A DNA stretch of 64,000 nt, taken from assembly GCF_026341775.1 (NCBI RefSeq), contig NZ_JAPEOB010000003.1, forward strand, positions 310,001 through 374,000. The letters are read 5' to 3'. Origin of the DNA: Streptomyces sp. NBC_00654 (GTDB lineage: Bacteria > Actinomycetota > Actinomycetes > Streptomycetales > Streptomycetaceae). A program made the position numbers and the translations under genes. The notes under the pieces were generated by a model. It was given only the letters and a program-made list of their open reading frames with translations, was not told the origin of the DNA and made no database searches. Positions 1 to 8,230 of the stretch are shown here, piece after piece. Numbering within the stretch: the first letter of the stretch is position 1; each line of letters starts with the position of its first letter.

Positions 1-59
1 AGGGTGAGTGCCACCACCACCGTGCCGTTGGGCAACCTGCAGAATCCTCCGCCTGCCAT
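1..59 (-). CDS. Start of an unidentified gene (truncated by window edge)
   Basis: Reading the minus strand, an ATG at 59 opens a frame (MAGGGFCRLPNGTVVVALT) that runs off the window at position 1. A GGGGGAG Shine-Dalgarno-like stretch lies 8 bases upstream. Only 19 residues are visible, too few to name the product. It lies downstream of and co-oriented with the secreted protease at 184-2583, separated from it by a terminator-like hairpin, so it is probably a separate transcription unit. It could be a chance frame, but the ribosome site and Streptomyces-like codon use favour a real gene. Confidence 0.45.
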   Translation of the reverse strand, partial: MAGGGFCRLPNGTVVVALT

Positions 60-121
60 GCTCCGCGCTCCCCCGTGAGACGTCGTGTCAATAAGGATAA
101 GAACAAGAGGCACCTAAACAC

Positions 122-157
122 GATCGGCCGCCGCCCGCTAGGGGGCGACGGCCGATC
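122..157 (-). terminator. Hairpin terminator after the M6 protease gene
   Basis: A stem of about 15 bp with one mismatch: GATCGGCCG at the left pairs with CGGCCGATC at the right, and CGCCC with GGGCG inside, around a short loop. It begins 27 bases after the protease stop codon (184). No clear T-run follows, as is usual for Streptomyces terminators. Confidence 0.7.
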
Positions 158-183
158 ATGCTTTGACCTGCGGTGTTACCGGA

Positions 184-2583
184 TTACTTGGTCGACGGAC
201 CAACCTTCACGGTGATCGTCGAGCCGTTGAGCGGCTCGCTGACGATCGAGATCCGGGTGTTGGTGTCAGAAACCTTGACGCTGCCCGTCGGGTTCTCCTC
301 GTACCAGTACGTCCCCTTGCGGTCGTCGAAGACCGGGACGCCCAGCGACGGCTTGATCTTCAGCGGCACGTCGGCGTTGTGCAGGGTGAAGCCCTGGTTC
401 GGCCACCAGCTGAACGGCGCGTCGAACGGCTGGATCTTGTTGCGCAGGACCGAGCCGTCCTTCCACTTCAGCGGCTTGGCGTGCGAGTCGACCGGCAGGA
501 TCAGACCCTGGCCCGGGTGGGCGGAGGTGTTGTTGTCCTTCTGGGAGGTGTCCCAGAGCCACACCATCAGACCGTTCTGGTAGGCGTAGTGCTCCACCCA
601 GTCCGGACGGCTCTGCGAGAAGCCGAAGTTGTACGGGCCGACCTTGAGGGTCTTGTCGTACGACACGTACTGACGGTTCTCGGCGATGTAGTACTGCGGG
701 TAGTCGTTGGTGAACGACTCACCGATCCGCGAGAAGCCCTTGGCGGTCCAGCCGTTGTCGTCGCCCTCGGCGTTGTCCGTGAGGAGCGCGGCACCATCGG
801 CGGTGATCGTGATGGCGTCGGCCGTGAAGCCCTTGCCGCCCGCGCCGCCGTCCGTCTGGTAGCGGAAGCGGAGGTCGATCTTCTTGCCGGCGTAGGCGTT
901 CAGCGGGAAGGAGAGCTTCTGGACGGCGCCGGAGACACCGGTCAGGGCCGGCTTGTCACTGGCGTCGCGCGGGAGCGCCTTGCCGTCGGCCGTGCCGTCG
1001 AGCGCGGTCCAGCTGGAGCCGCCGTTCTCCGACACCTCGGTGTAGAGGTAGTCGTAGTCGGCCTCGATGTCGTACCAGCCCGAAAGGTCCAGCGACGCGG
1101 CGGACTTGCCGGTCAGGTCGACCGAGCGGGTCAGGGTGTTCGACAGGTCGTCGCCCATGTCGCTCCACCACTGCTTCGAGCCCTCGGCGGGCTTGGTGAC
1201 AGTCGTGGTGACGGCCTTCTCGGGCAGCTCGACGACGAGCGCCTGCTTGTTCTTGGTGTTGTACTCCGCGACGCCCAGCTTGTGCGTCGACTTCGTGGCG
1301 GCCTTGGCCTTGTCGTAGTCGAGCCAGCCCAGCTGCAGCTTGTCCCACGAGGTCATGTCGCCCGGCAGGTTGCCGATCTCGCCGGTGCCGGTGCCGAGCC
1401 AGGAGCCCGCCGACATCAGGGACCAGAAGCCGACCGAGTTCTCGCCGTTGTTGGAGGTGTCGTACAGGTCCGGCAGACCGAGGTCGTGGGCGTACTCGTG
1501 GGCGAAGACGCCCAGGCCGCCGTTCTCGGGCTGCGCGGTGTAGTCACCGACCCAGATGCCCGTGTCACCGATCTCGGCGCCACCGGCCTTGTTGCCCGCC
1601 GGGCCCGTCGCTCCGGCGTTGGTGCCGTAGGCGTACCAGCGGTGCGCCCAGAGGGCGTTGGTGCCCTCGGCGCCGCCGCCGGCGGACTCGTCCTCGCCGG
1701 CGTGGACCAGCTGGAAGTGGTCGATGTAGCCGTCGGGCTCGTTGAAGTTGCCGTCGCCGTCGAAGTCGTAACGGTCCCACTCGTCGTACTGCGCGAGGTC
1801 GGCCTTGATCTGCTCCAGGGTGCGGCCCTTGGCCTTCTGGTCGGCGACCCAGGCGTTGACGCCGTCACGGACGGTGTCCCAGACGTTGGCGCAGTTGCTC
1901 GAACCGCAGTAGTTGGAGCCGTAGCGGGCCTCGTTGTACGGGACCTTCACCCAGTCCGAGACCTCACCGTCGACCGAGTAGCGCCCGGAGGACGTCTTCT
2001 CGTAGTAGGTCTTGAGCGAGTCGACACCCTCGCCCTCACCGAAGTAGAGGTCCTGGAAGTGCTTCTGGTTGTAGTCGGCCTGCCAGGCGGTGCTGTTGTC
2101 CTTCTTGGGGTCCGGCTTGGCGATCTTGTTGTGCACCGGTCCGGGCGTGCCGCCGTACTTCTTGACGGGCGGCTTGGGGCCGTCGCCGTCCGGGTCGAAC
2201 ATGGTCGTGTCGTCGACCTTGTCGCCGAACTCCACCAGGATGGTGAAGATCTTGTCGGTCTTCTCCCGGCCGAGCTCGACGTACTTCTTGTTGTCGAGCT
2301 TGACGACCTTGGAGCCGCTGCGGTTCGACACCTTCTTGTCGCCGGAGAGAACCTGCTCCAGCGCCGCCTGACGCTGGGCGTCCTGCTGCTCGCTGAAGGG
2401 GCCTTCCAGGTTGTGTTCCTGGCCCTTCTCCGGTGCCGGGTCACGGCGGTCGACGATGGACGCGCCCGAGCCCGACGTTTTGTCGTCTGCCTGGGCGGTG
2501 GCGAATGCCGACGCTGTCGCGGCCGTCGCGGCCATGGCCACGACAACAGCGGTGGCGCGGAGCGCCCGTCTCTTAGTGGTCAC
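184..2583 (-). CDS. Secreted immune-inhibitor-A-like M6 metalloprotease
   Basis: A 799-aa secreted zinc peptidase of family M6. Residues 1-33 form a typical signal peptide (basic MTTKRRALR, hydrophobic core, small residues before QADD). The zinc-binding motif HEYAHDLGLPD is at about residues 362-372, with H362 and H366 as ligands and E363 as catalytic base. The catalytic region is followed by beta-rich C-terminal modules like those of Bacillus InhA. The length is normal for the family. The start is GTG 2583, chosen for a GGAGGA site 9 bases upstream and because the signal peptide follows directly. It probably degrades extracellular protein. It is monocistronic, with a terminator hairpin downstream and about 420 bp of non-coding DNA upstream. 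The family assignment is secure; the natural substrate is unknown. Confidence 0.93.
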   Translation of the reverse strand: MTTKRRALRATAVVVAMAATAATASAFATAQADDKTSGSGASIVDRRDPAPEKGQEHNLEGPFSEQQDAQRQAALEQVLSGDKKVSNRSGSKVVKLDNKKYVELGREKTDKIFTILVEFGDKVDDTTMFDPDGDGPKPPVKKYGGTPGPVHNKIAKPDPKKDNSTAWQADYNQKHFQDLYFGEGEGVDSLKTYYEKTSSGRYSVDGEVSDWVKVPYNEARYGSNYCGSSNCANVWDTVRDGVNAWVADQKAKGRTLEQIKADLAQYDEWDRYDFDGDGNFNEPDGYIDHFQLVHAGEDESAGGGAEGTNALWAHRWYAYGTNAGATGPAGNKAGGAEIGDTGIWVGDYTAQPENGGLGVFAHEYAHDLGLPDLYDTSNNGENSVGFWSLMSAGSWLGTGTGEIGNLPGDMTSWDKLQLGWLDYDKAKAATKSTHKLGVAEYNTKNKQALVVELPEKAVTTTVTKPAEGSKQWWSDMGDDLSNTLTRSVDLTGKSAASLDLSGWYDIEADYDYLYTEVSENGGSSWTALDGTADGKALPRDASDKPALTGVSGAVQKLSFPLNAYAGKKIDLRFRYQTDGGAGGKGFTADAITITADGAALLTDNAEGDDNGWTAKGFSRIGESFTNDYPQYYIAENRQYVSYDKTLKVGPYNFGFSQSRPDWVEHYAYQNGLMVWLWDTSQKDNNTSAHPGQGLILPVDSHAKPLKWKDGSVLRNKIQPFDAPFSWWPNQGFTLHNADVPLKIKPSLGVPVFDDRKGTYWYEENPTGSVKVSDTNTRISIVSEPLNGSTITVKVGPSTK

Positions 2584-3001
2584 TTGATGCAGTCCTCCCC
2601 GGCGTCCGCGATCGCGGCCAGGGGGGTGGTGAAGGGCCGCGCGCGTTCAACGCGTCACAAGTGACGACATTTGATCGGAGTTATGAAAGAAAAGACAGAC
2701 CTTGACTTGCACATACCAAGTGCACTATGCGGAGTGGTCTTCCGGTATCCGGACGGCACCCACGGGGACAACAGGCGCGTGGTCACCACTCGTTGGGGGG
2801 CTCCGTGAATCCGTGCGCCCCCCGGTGCACCGACACCGTGGGTTAGGCCGTGCTTACCACCGGCCCGGCTCGGGCATCCACCGTCGTAGAGTCGTTTGAC
2901 CGTGTGTCGACGCGACCGTTCCACCGCTCCACCATTCGACCGCGCCGAGCGATTCCGCTTCAGAGACTGTCCCATCCGATGTCCCGAGGACGGATACCGC
3001 C
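2584..3001. other. Divergent intergenic region upstream of the protease
   Basis: A 418-bp gap between the minus-strand protease and the plus-strand small membrane protein. I see no convincing gene. It is less GC-rich around 2660-2730, and contains a short dyad TGCAC-N7-GTGCA (2708-2712 and 2720-2724) next to TTGACT (2703-2708), so this is the likely promoter/operator zone for one or both genes. Confidence 0.5.
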
Positions 3002-3319
3002 ATGCCGCGTCCGACTGCCGCACAGCTCGCCTACGGTTCGGCCACCGTCATCCTCTCCACCCTCGCCATCCTGCTGCTGTCCCGGACGGAGTCGGGCTTC
3101 GGTATGGCCTTCGCCTGCGCCGCGGCACTCGTGCTCGGTCTGCTGGTGGCCATGACGGTACCCGTGCCCAAGCACGTGCAAACCGTGCGCGGGAACCGGT
3201 CGGCGGAAGGACGGGCCGCGGCCGCCGCCCGCACGCAGCAGGCCCTGGACGACATCGGACCGGTGCTCCCCGCCGCCCCTGCCGGTGAGCGCGCGGGGGA
3301 ACACTCCCTGCGCCGCTGA
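3002..3319 (+). CDS. Small membrane protein, unknown function
   Basis: A 105-aa protein with two predicted membrane helices (about residues 9-28 and 33-54), followed by a soluble alanine- and arginine-rich tail ending in HSLRR. ATG 3002 has a GAGGACGG site about 12 bases upstream. I do not recognise a named domain. Codon use is typical of the chromosome, and the hydrophobic profile makes a real gene likely. It stands alone between the divergent protease and the convergent RDD gene. Confidence 0.7.
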   Translation: MPRPTAAQLAYGSATVILSTLAILLLSRTESGFGMAFACAAALVLGLLVAMTVPVPKHVQTVRGNRSAEGRAAAAARTQQALDDIGPVLPAAPAGERAGEHSLRR

Positions 3320-3388
3320 GCATCCCCGTACGCCCGGGTGCCCTCGGCGCCTCCGGCTGCCCCAGGCACCGCCGGGTGCCGCGCCGCC

Positions 3389-4051
3389 CTACGGGACGCT
3401 GACCACAACGGTCTTCGCCGCCTTGTCCTGGAGCCCCTGCCGATAGGGCTTGTCGGTGAACATCAGCACGATGTTGATCAGCCACCACAGACACGGGCAG
3501 CACAGCAGTGCCGGGAGCCACAGCACCACGGCCCGCATCAGCGACGGGTTGGTGTCCGGCACCCGCCCGTCGTTGAGCATCGCGACGCGCAGTTTCAGCA
3601 GCCGCTTGCCGATGGTCCGGCCGTCCTTGTGGGTGAAGTACGTGTCGTACGCGACGTAGACCACCAGTCCGATCAGCGACCACACCAGCTGATGCCCGCT
3701 GTAGGAGTTGCTGACGGCGTCGCCGAACCCGTCGTCGCCGTTGTCCGACGTGACGTCGATCGCGCCGCCCCAGGGAAGCGAGATCAGATACAGCGGGATG
3801 GAGACGATGAGGAAGTCGATCAGCCGCGCCACGATCCGCTTGCCCGGCTGGGCCAGCGGCGGCATCCCGGCCAGCGGGTCCGCCCCGCCGTATCCGCCGT
3901 AGCCCCCCGGCTCGTACGGCGGGGGCGGGGGCGGCGGAGGGGCACTGCCGTACGGCGAACCCGCTGACGGCGGCGGGGGCTCCTGCGGCTTCTTGAGGAA
4001 CGGATCGTCGTCCTCGGGCGGCTGGCCGGGCGTCGGCTGGTCGTTACTCAT
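3389..4051 (-). CDS. RDD family membrane protein
   Basis: A 220-aa inner-membrane protein. Residues 1-65 are a disordered Pro/Gly/Tyr-rich cytoplasmic tail. The RDD domain follows: KRIVARLIDFLI, then membrane helices, then the conserved GRTIGKRLLKLRV segment and a C-terminal DKAAKTVVV. It has about three to four membrane helices. The molecular role of RDD proteins is mostly unknown, with transport roles proposed for some. The next gene (4193-5998) is a second RDD protein in the same orientation, 141 bp upstream; the pair may act together. Confidence 0.88.
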   Translation of the reverse strand: MSNDQPTPGQPPEDDDPFLKKPQEPPPPSAGSPYGSAPPPPPPPPYEPGGYGGYGGADPLAGMPPLAQPGKRIVARLIDFLIVSIPLYLISLPWGGAIDVTSDNGDDGFGDAVSNSYSGHQLVWSLIGLVVYVAYDTYFTHKDGRTIGKRLLKLRVAMLNDGRVPDTNPSLMRAVVLWLPALLCCPCLWWLINIVLMFTDKPYRQGLQDKAAKTVVVSVP

Positions 4052-4119
4052 GGGGGCAGTGCACCCCGGCCCACCGGTACCCGCAACGGCTCAGGTGCTT
4101 TCGGGGGACGGGGCGTCAG

Positions 4120-4200
4120 CCCACGGGCCCAACGGCGCCCGCCCGCCCGGTCAGCCCCGGCCTGTCAGCCCCGCCCGGTCAGCCCCGGCCGGTCAGCCCG
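4120..4200. repeat. Short GGTCAGCCCCGGCC-type tandem repeats
   Basis: Several imperfect copies of a GGTCAGCCCCGGCC-like unit lie between the two RDD genes and run into the 3' end of the upstream one. I see no hairpin with a clear terminator shape. Probably slippage-generated. Confidence 0.5.
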
Positions 4201-5998
4201 CCACGAAGGTGCGGGCCGCCTTGTCGTGCCAGCACTGGCGCCAGGGGCGGTCGATCAGGCACCACAGCACGTTGAACACACCGATGACAAGGATGCCCAG
4301 CACCCCGTAGACCAGCCAGCGCCGCAGGGCCGCCCCCAGGGTGGGCGAGTCGTGCGACTCGATGTCGCGCACTTCGAGGCCGAGGAGCTTCTTGCCGAGC
4401 GTACGGCCCCACTTGGCGGTGGGCAGCGCCTCCAGGAGGAAGCCGAGCACCAGGAGCGCGCCGAGCACGGCCCCGAACAGACCCGCCGTGGTGGCATCCA
4501 CGAGCCAGACGGTGACCGTCTCACCGGACTGCTTCGCCGCGGTGATCTTCTCGTCGATGTGGTCCAGTGCCCGGGTGACCAGCGGGAAGCTGACGGCACC
4601 GACGACCGCGCCGAGTACCACGCTGTCGAGCAGCCGGGCGGCGAAGCGCTTGCCGAGCCCGGCGGGCCGCGCCGACGTCTGGGCCCTGGCGAGCTGCTGG
4701 AAGGGGTCGTCGACCGGGGGCTTCCAGGGCACGACGGGCTGATCCGCCCCGGCACCGGCCTGCTGCTGGGCAGGCACCTGCTGTGCGGCGGGCACCTGCT
4801 GCTGGGACTGCATCTGCTGCTGGTGCGGCTGGTGTTGGCCCTGTGGCTGGTGCTGTTCCGGCCGGGCCGGCTGGTGGACCTGCTGCCCCCACGAGGCCGA
4901 GCCGCCGGGTCCGGGGGCGGGCACGGGAGCAGGGACCTGGGCGGCGGCCTGGGCAGGGCCGGGCACCTGCACCGGGCCCTGGGTCGCGGCGGGCAGAGGC
5001 GCGGGCAGCGCGGCGGGCGGAGGGGCGGACGGCAACGCGGTCGTCCGCGCAGGCACCTGCACCCGGGTCGGCTGAGGCACCTGAGGCTGCTGTGAAGCCT
5101 GCGGTGACTGCGGGGCCTGCGGTGACTGCGGGGCCTGCGGGCCCTGGAGCACCTGGGGTGCCTGGGGCGTCTGAGACGGCTGCACCGCCTGCGGCCCCTG
5201 CGGCCCCTGCGACGGACCGCCCGGCATGATGCCCGGCGGACCGGCGACCGGGGTGGTCGCGCGGATCGTCATCGTGCCGTCGGCGGGTACCGGTCCCGCG
5301 TCGCGCGGTCGCGGGGTGCGGGCACCACCGCCCACGGCGCGGATCGTGACCGTACCGTCGGTCGGCGGACGGCCCTCGGCACCGCCACTGTCACGGCTGC
5401 CACGACCGTCACGGCTGCCACCGCCGCTGCCGCCGCCGTCCCGCATCGCCGGCAGGGCGCCGCCCATCGGGTCCGGGGCGCCGGACACGCGCGGGTCCGC
5501 CGGGGCCGGTTCGGCGCGTTCGGGCCGCGCGCTGTCGGCCGGGGTGCGCGGATCGGCACCCGCCGGGTCCGGCCGGCCGGACGCCGCTTCCGGGCCGCCC
5601 CAGGAGACGCGCCGGTCGCGGGCGCCGCCGAAGCCGGTCTGCCGGGAGGTGTCGGCCTGCCAGACGGATGCCGGTTCCGGCTCCGGACGGGCGGGAGCGC
5701 CCTGCCCCGGTCCACCCGGTCCGCCCGGCGCGGTCAGCCCGTTCGCTCCGTCCGGCACACCGTCCGGACCGCCCGTCTCGCCGACCTCGTCGAAGAAGAT
5801 CGGGCCGGTCTCCTCCACCAGGGGGGCGGAGGCGGTCGGCTGCGGCGCGGGAGTGGCTTCGCCCTGGGGCGCGGGCCGGCTCGTACCGGGTACCCAGGCC
5901 GCACCGTTCCAGTACCGGACATATCCAGGAATGGAGGGGTCGGGGTAGTACCCCTCGCGGGGGCTTTCGTCACCGGGTGCCGGGGTTGGGGCGCTCAT
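4193..5998 (-). CDS. DUF2510-RDD membrane protein with long disordered linker
   Basis: A 601-aa protein. Near the N-terminus is a DUF2510 module (GYYPDPSIPGYVRYWNGAAW, about residues 16-35). A linker of roughly 380 residues follows, rich in Pro, Gly, Ala and Gln with repeated PQAPQ/PQSPQ units, then a C-terminal RDD domain (GLGKRFAARLLDSVVLG, GRTLGKKLLGLEVRD, DKAARTFVAG) with membrane helices. The start is ATG 5998, which places the DUF2510 module at the usual distance from the N-terminus; the frame is open to 6076 but the extra residues look non-native. It is the upstream partner of the RDD gene at 3389-4051. DUF2510 domains recur on actinobacterial membrane proteins; the biochemical role is unknown. 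Confidence 0.88.
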   Translation of the reverse strand: MSAPTPAPGDESPREGYYPDPSIPGYVRYWNGAAWVPGTSRPAPQGEATPAPQPTASAPLVEETGPIFFDEVGETGGPDGVPDGANGLTAPGGPGGPGQGAPARPEPEPASVWQADTSRQTGFGGARDRRVSWGGPEAASGRPDPAGADPRTPADSARPERAEPAPADPRVSGAPDPMGGALPAMRDGGGSGGGSRDGRGSRDSGGAEGRPPTDGTVTIRAVGGGARTPRPRDAGPVPADGTMTIRATTPVAGPPGIMPGGPSQGPQGPQAVQPSQTPQAPQVLQGPQAPQSPQAPQSPQASQQPQVPQPTRVQVPARTTALPSAPPPAALPAPLPAATQGPVQVPGPAQAAAQVPAPVPAPGPGGSASWGQQVHQPARPEQHQPQGQHQPHQQQMQSQQQVPAAQQVPAQQQAGAGADQPVVPWKPPVDDPFQQLARAQTSARPAGLGKRFAARLLDSVVLGAVVGAVSFPLVTRALDHIDEKITAAKQSGETVTVWLVDATTAGLFGAVLGALLVLGFLLEALPTAKWGRTLGKKLLGLEVRDIESHDSPTLGAALRRWLVYGVLGILVIGVFNVLWCLIDRPWRQCWHDKAARTFVAG

Positions 5999-6104
5999 CA
6001 CCGTGGTCCCGTATCTCTTCGAGGCCTCAGGCCGTCCGGTCGCAGGTGCGGACGGCCTCAATACAAGGGTCCACATCTATCAGACGCCCACGTGTCGCCG
6101 GGCC

Positions 6105-6123
6105 GGTCCCACTGTTTGGGACC
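6105..6123. promoter_or_regulatory. Dyad GGTCCCA-N5-TGGGACC in the RDD/ssg divergent region
   Basis: A perfect 7-bp inverted repeat lies in the 247-bp region between the divergent RDD gene (start 5998) and the SsgA-like gene (start 6246). It could be an operator for either. No regulator can be assigned from the sequence. Confidence 0.35.
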
Positions 6124-6245
6124 ACTTTCCACGCCGTCCGAAGTTTTTTTGAAAAGTCGCGTAATGGATGGCGGGGAGGGCGCTCTCTCCTTGTGCGGGC
6201 CGGTCATGGGACCGGTCCACGAGCACCGGAAGGTCGTGCACTGAC

Positions 6246-6728
6246 ATGCTGAACGTCGTGGAACGCGAGCTGGAACTGAAGCTGGTCCTGTCGCCCGAGC
6301 GCTCCATCCCCGTACCCGCCAGGCTGACTTACCGCACCGACGACCCGTACGCCGTGCACATCGCCTTCCACATCGGCTCCGAGTCCCCCGTGCACTGGAC
6401 GTTCGCCCGGGAACTGCTGGTGGAAGGGGTGTTCCGGCCGTGCGGACACGGAGACGTACGCATCTGGCCGACCAAGATCAACGACCGTAACGTCATCTGT
6501 GTCGCCCTCACCTCCCCCGATGGCAACGCCCTGCTGGAGGTGCCGTCGGCCGCCGTGGCCGCGTGGGTGGAGCGGACGCTGCGGGTGGTGCCCCCGGGTA
6601 CGGAGAGCGAGCGGCTGGGCCTCGACGACGCGCTCGCCGAGCTGCTGGCGCCGCTCCCGGCCGACGACCTGTGGCTGAGCGACCCGTGGTCCGCGGACGA
6701 GTCGCCCTCCCAGGACGGTGAGGCGTGA
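6246..6728 (+). CDS. ssgG: SsgA-like sporulation/cell-division regulator (SALP)
   Basis: A 160-aa SsgA-like protein, a family found in sporulating actinomycetes that controls septum placement and spore-wall processes. Family hallmarks are visible: ELELKLVLSPERSIPVPARL, TDDPYAVHIAFH, WTFARELLVEG, GDVRIWP and a C-terminal VPPGTE. I chose ATG 6246 because it aligns the N-terminus with other SALPs; the frame is open upstream to 6168. The symbol ssgG rests on gene order (before a FAD oxidase and near hpd), which matches my memory of the S. coelicolor ssgG neighbourhood. It is not proven by sequence alone and another SALP is possible. Confidence 0.85.
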   Translation: MLNVVERELELKLVLSPERSIPVPARLTYRTDDPYAVHIAFHIGSESPVHWTFARELLVEGVFRPCGHGDVRIWPTKINDRNVICVALTSPDGNALLEVPSAAVAAWVERTLRVVPPGTESERLGLDDALAELLAPLPADDLWLSDPWSADESPSQDGEA

Positions 6729-6765
6729 GGGCCTTATCCGGCTGTCGTGCCCCGGCGTGTCGGGG

Positions 6766-8133
6766 TCAGAAGAGTTTGCCGGGGTTGAGGAGACCGAGCG
6801 GATCGAAGACCGTCTTGATTCCGCGTTGCAGCTCGACCCCGGTCTCGCCCAGCTCGCGGGCGAGCCACTCCTTCTTCAGGACCCCGACGCCGTGCTCGCC
6901 GGTGATGGTGCCGCCCAGTTCGAGGCCGAGCGCCATGATCTCGTCGAAGGACTCACGGGCCCGGCGGGACTCGTCGGGGTCCATGTGGTCGAAGCAGACG
7001 ACGGGATGGGTGTTGCCGTCGCCGGCGTGGGCGCAGACGCCGATGGTGAGGCCGAACCTCTCGGCGATGGCCGCGGTGCCCTCCAGCATCGCTCCGAGCT
7101 TCGAGCGCGGTACGCACACGTCGTCGATCATCGTGGCGGACTTGACGGTCTCCAGCGCGGTGAGCGACATCCGGCGGGCCTGGAGCAGGAGTTCGGACTC
7201 GGCCTTGTCGTCGGCGGGGACGACCTCGGTGGCGCCCGCGGCGGTGCACAGTTCGCCGACGGCCGCCAGGTCGGACGCCGGATCGGGCGTGTCGAAGGCG
7301 CAGAGCAGCAGCGCCTCGGCGGAGTCGGGGAGGCCCATGCCGGCCATCGCGTTGACCGCGCGCACGGTCGTACGGTCCATCAGTTCGAGGAGTGAGGGGG
7401 TGTGACCGCGCTCCATGATCGCGCAGACCGCGTCGCAGGCAGCGGCCGCGGAGGGGAATTCGGCAGCCAGGACGAGCTGCCGCGGAGGCTTCGGCTTCAG
7501 CGCGAGGACGGCCTTGACGACGATCCCCAGGCTGCCCTCGGAGCCGACGAAGAGCCGGGTGAGGTCGTAGCCGGCGACGCCCTTGGCCGTACGGCGCCCG
7601 GTGGTCAGGAGCCGCCCGTCGGCGAGGACGACTTCGAGACCGAGGACGTATTCGGCGGTGACCCCGTACTTGACGCAGCACAGGCCGCCGGACGCGGTGC
7701 CGATGTTGCCGCCGATGGTGCACATCTCCCAGCTGGAGGGATCCGGCGGGTAGCAGAGGCCGTGTTCATTCACCGCGCGTGACAGCACGGCGTTGATGAC
7801 ACCCGGTTCGACGACGGCGATCCGGTCGACCGGGCTGATCTCCAGGATCCGGTCCATCTTCACCAGGGAGAGCACGATGCAGCCGTCGGAGGCGTTGGCC
7901 GCGCCCGACAGGCCGGTACGGGCACCCTGCGGAACGACCGGGACGCGCAGCGCGGTGGCGGTGCGCATGACGTGCTGGACCTGCTCGACCGTGCGCGGGA
8001 GCACGACGACGGCCGGGGAACCCGCGTCGCAGAAGCCCGCCATGTCGTGGGCGTACGAGGACGTGACGTCCGGATCGGTGATCAGAGCCTCGGCGGGCAG
8101 ACCGGCACGCAGCTGTGCGAGGAGATCGTTCAT
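6766..8133 (-). CDS. GlcD-type FAD-linked oxidase (glycolate/D-lactate type)
   Basis: A 455-aa flavoprotein of the FAD_binding_4 / FAD-oxidase_C family, which oxidises 2-hydroxy acids such as glycolate or D-lactate. The FAD-binding half is at residues 1-210, with VVVLPRTVEQVQHVM and PQGARTGLSGAANA. The C-terminal cap domain carries CAHAGDGNTHPVVCFDH and the conserved GGTITGEHGVGVLKKEWL. ATG 8133 gives the usual length and places the first domain correctly; the longer open frame upstream is non-coding. It is convergent with the SsgA-like gene (37 bp between stops) and divergent from the TPR gene. The exact substrate cannot be read from the sequence. Confidence 0.9.
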   Translation of the reverse strand: MNDLLAQLRAGLPAEALITDPDVTSSYAHDMAGFCDAGSPAVVVLPRTVEQVQHVMRTATALRVPVVPQGARTGLSGAANASDGCIVLSLVKMDRILEISPVDRIAVVEPGVINAVLSRAVNEHGLCYPPDPSSWEMCTIGGNIGTASGGLCCVKYGVTAEYVLGLEVVLADGRLLTTGRRTAKGVAGYDLTRLFVGSEGSLGIVVKAVLALKPKPPRQLVLAAEFPSAAAACDAVCAIMERGHTPSLLELMDRTTVRAVNAMAGMGLPDSAEALLLCAFDTPDPASDLAAVGELCTAAGATEVVPADDKAESELLLQARRMSLTALETVKSATMIDDVCVPRSKLGAMLEGTAAIAERFGLTIGVCAHAGDGNTHPVVCFDHMDPDESRRARESFDEIMALGLELGGTITGEHGVGVLKKEWLARELGETGVELQRGIKTVFDPLGLLNPGKLF

Positions 8134-8230
8134 GATCCAAGACTGGCACCCGGGGCCAATGGTGTGAACCCGTCTGCGAGGGCGTCCCCAAGGCGCGGTG
8201 TGCTCTTCATACTGACGCAGAGTGATCGCC

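Noticed and set aside
163..2664. Long open frame on the plus strand opposite the M6 protease (833 codons)
   Set aside because: It is the antisense shadow of a GC-rich gene: composition is Val/Leu/Arg/Gly-rich with no domain, while the minus strand encodes a clear signal peptide and HEYAH motif.
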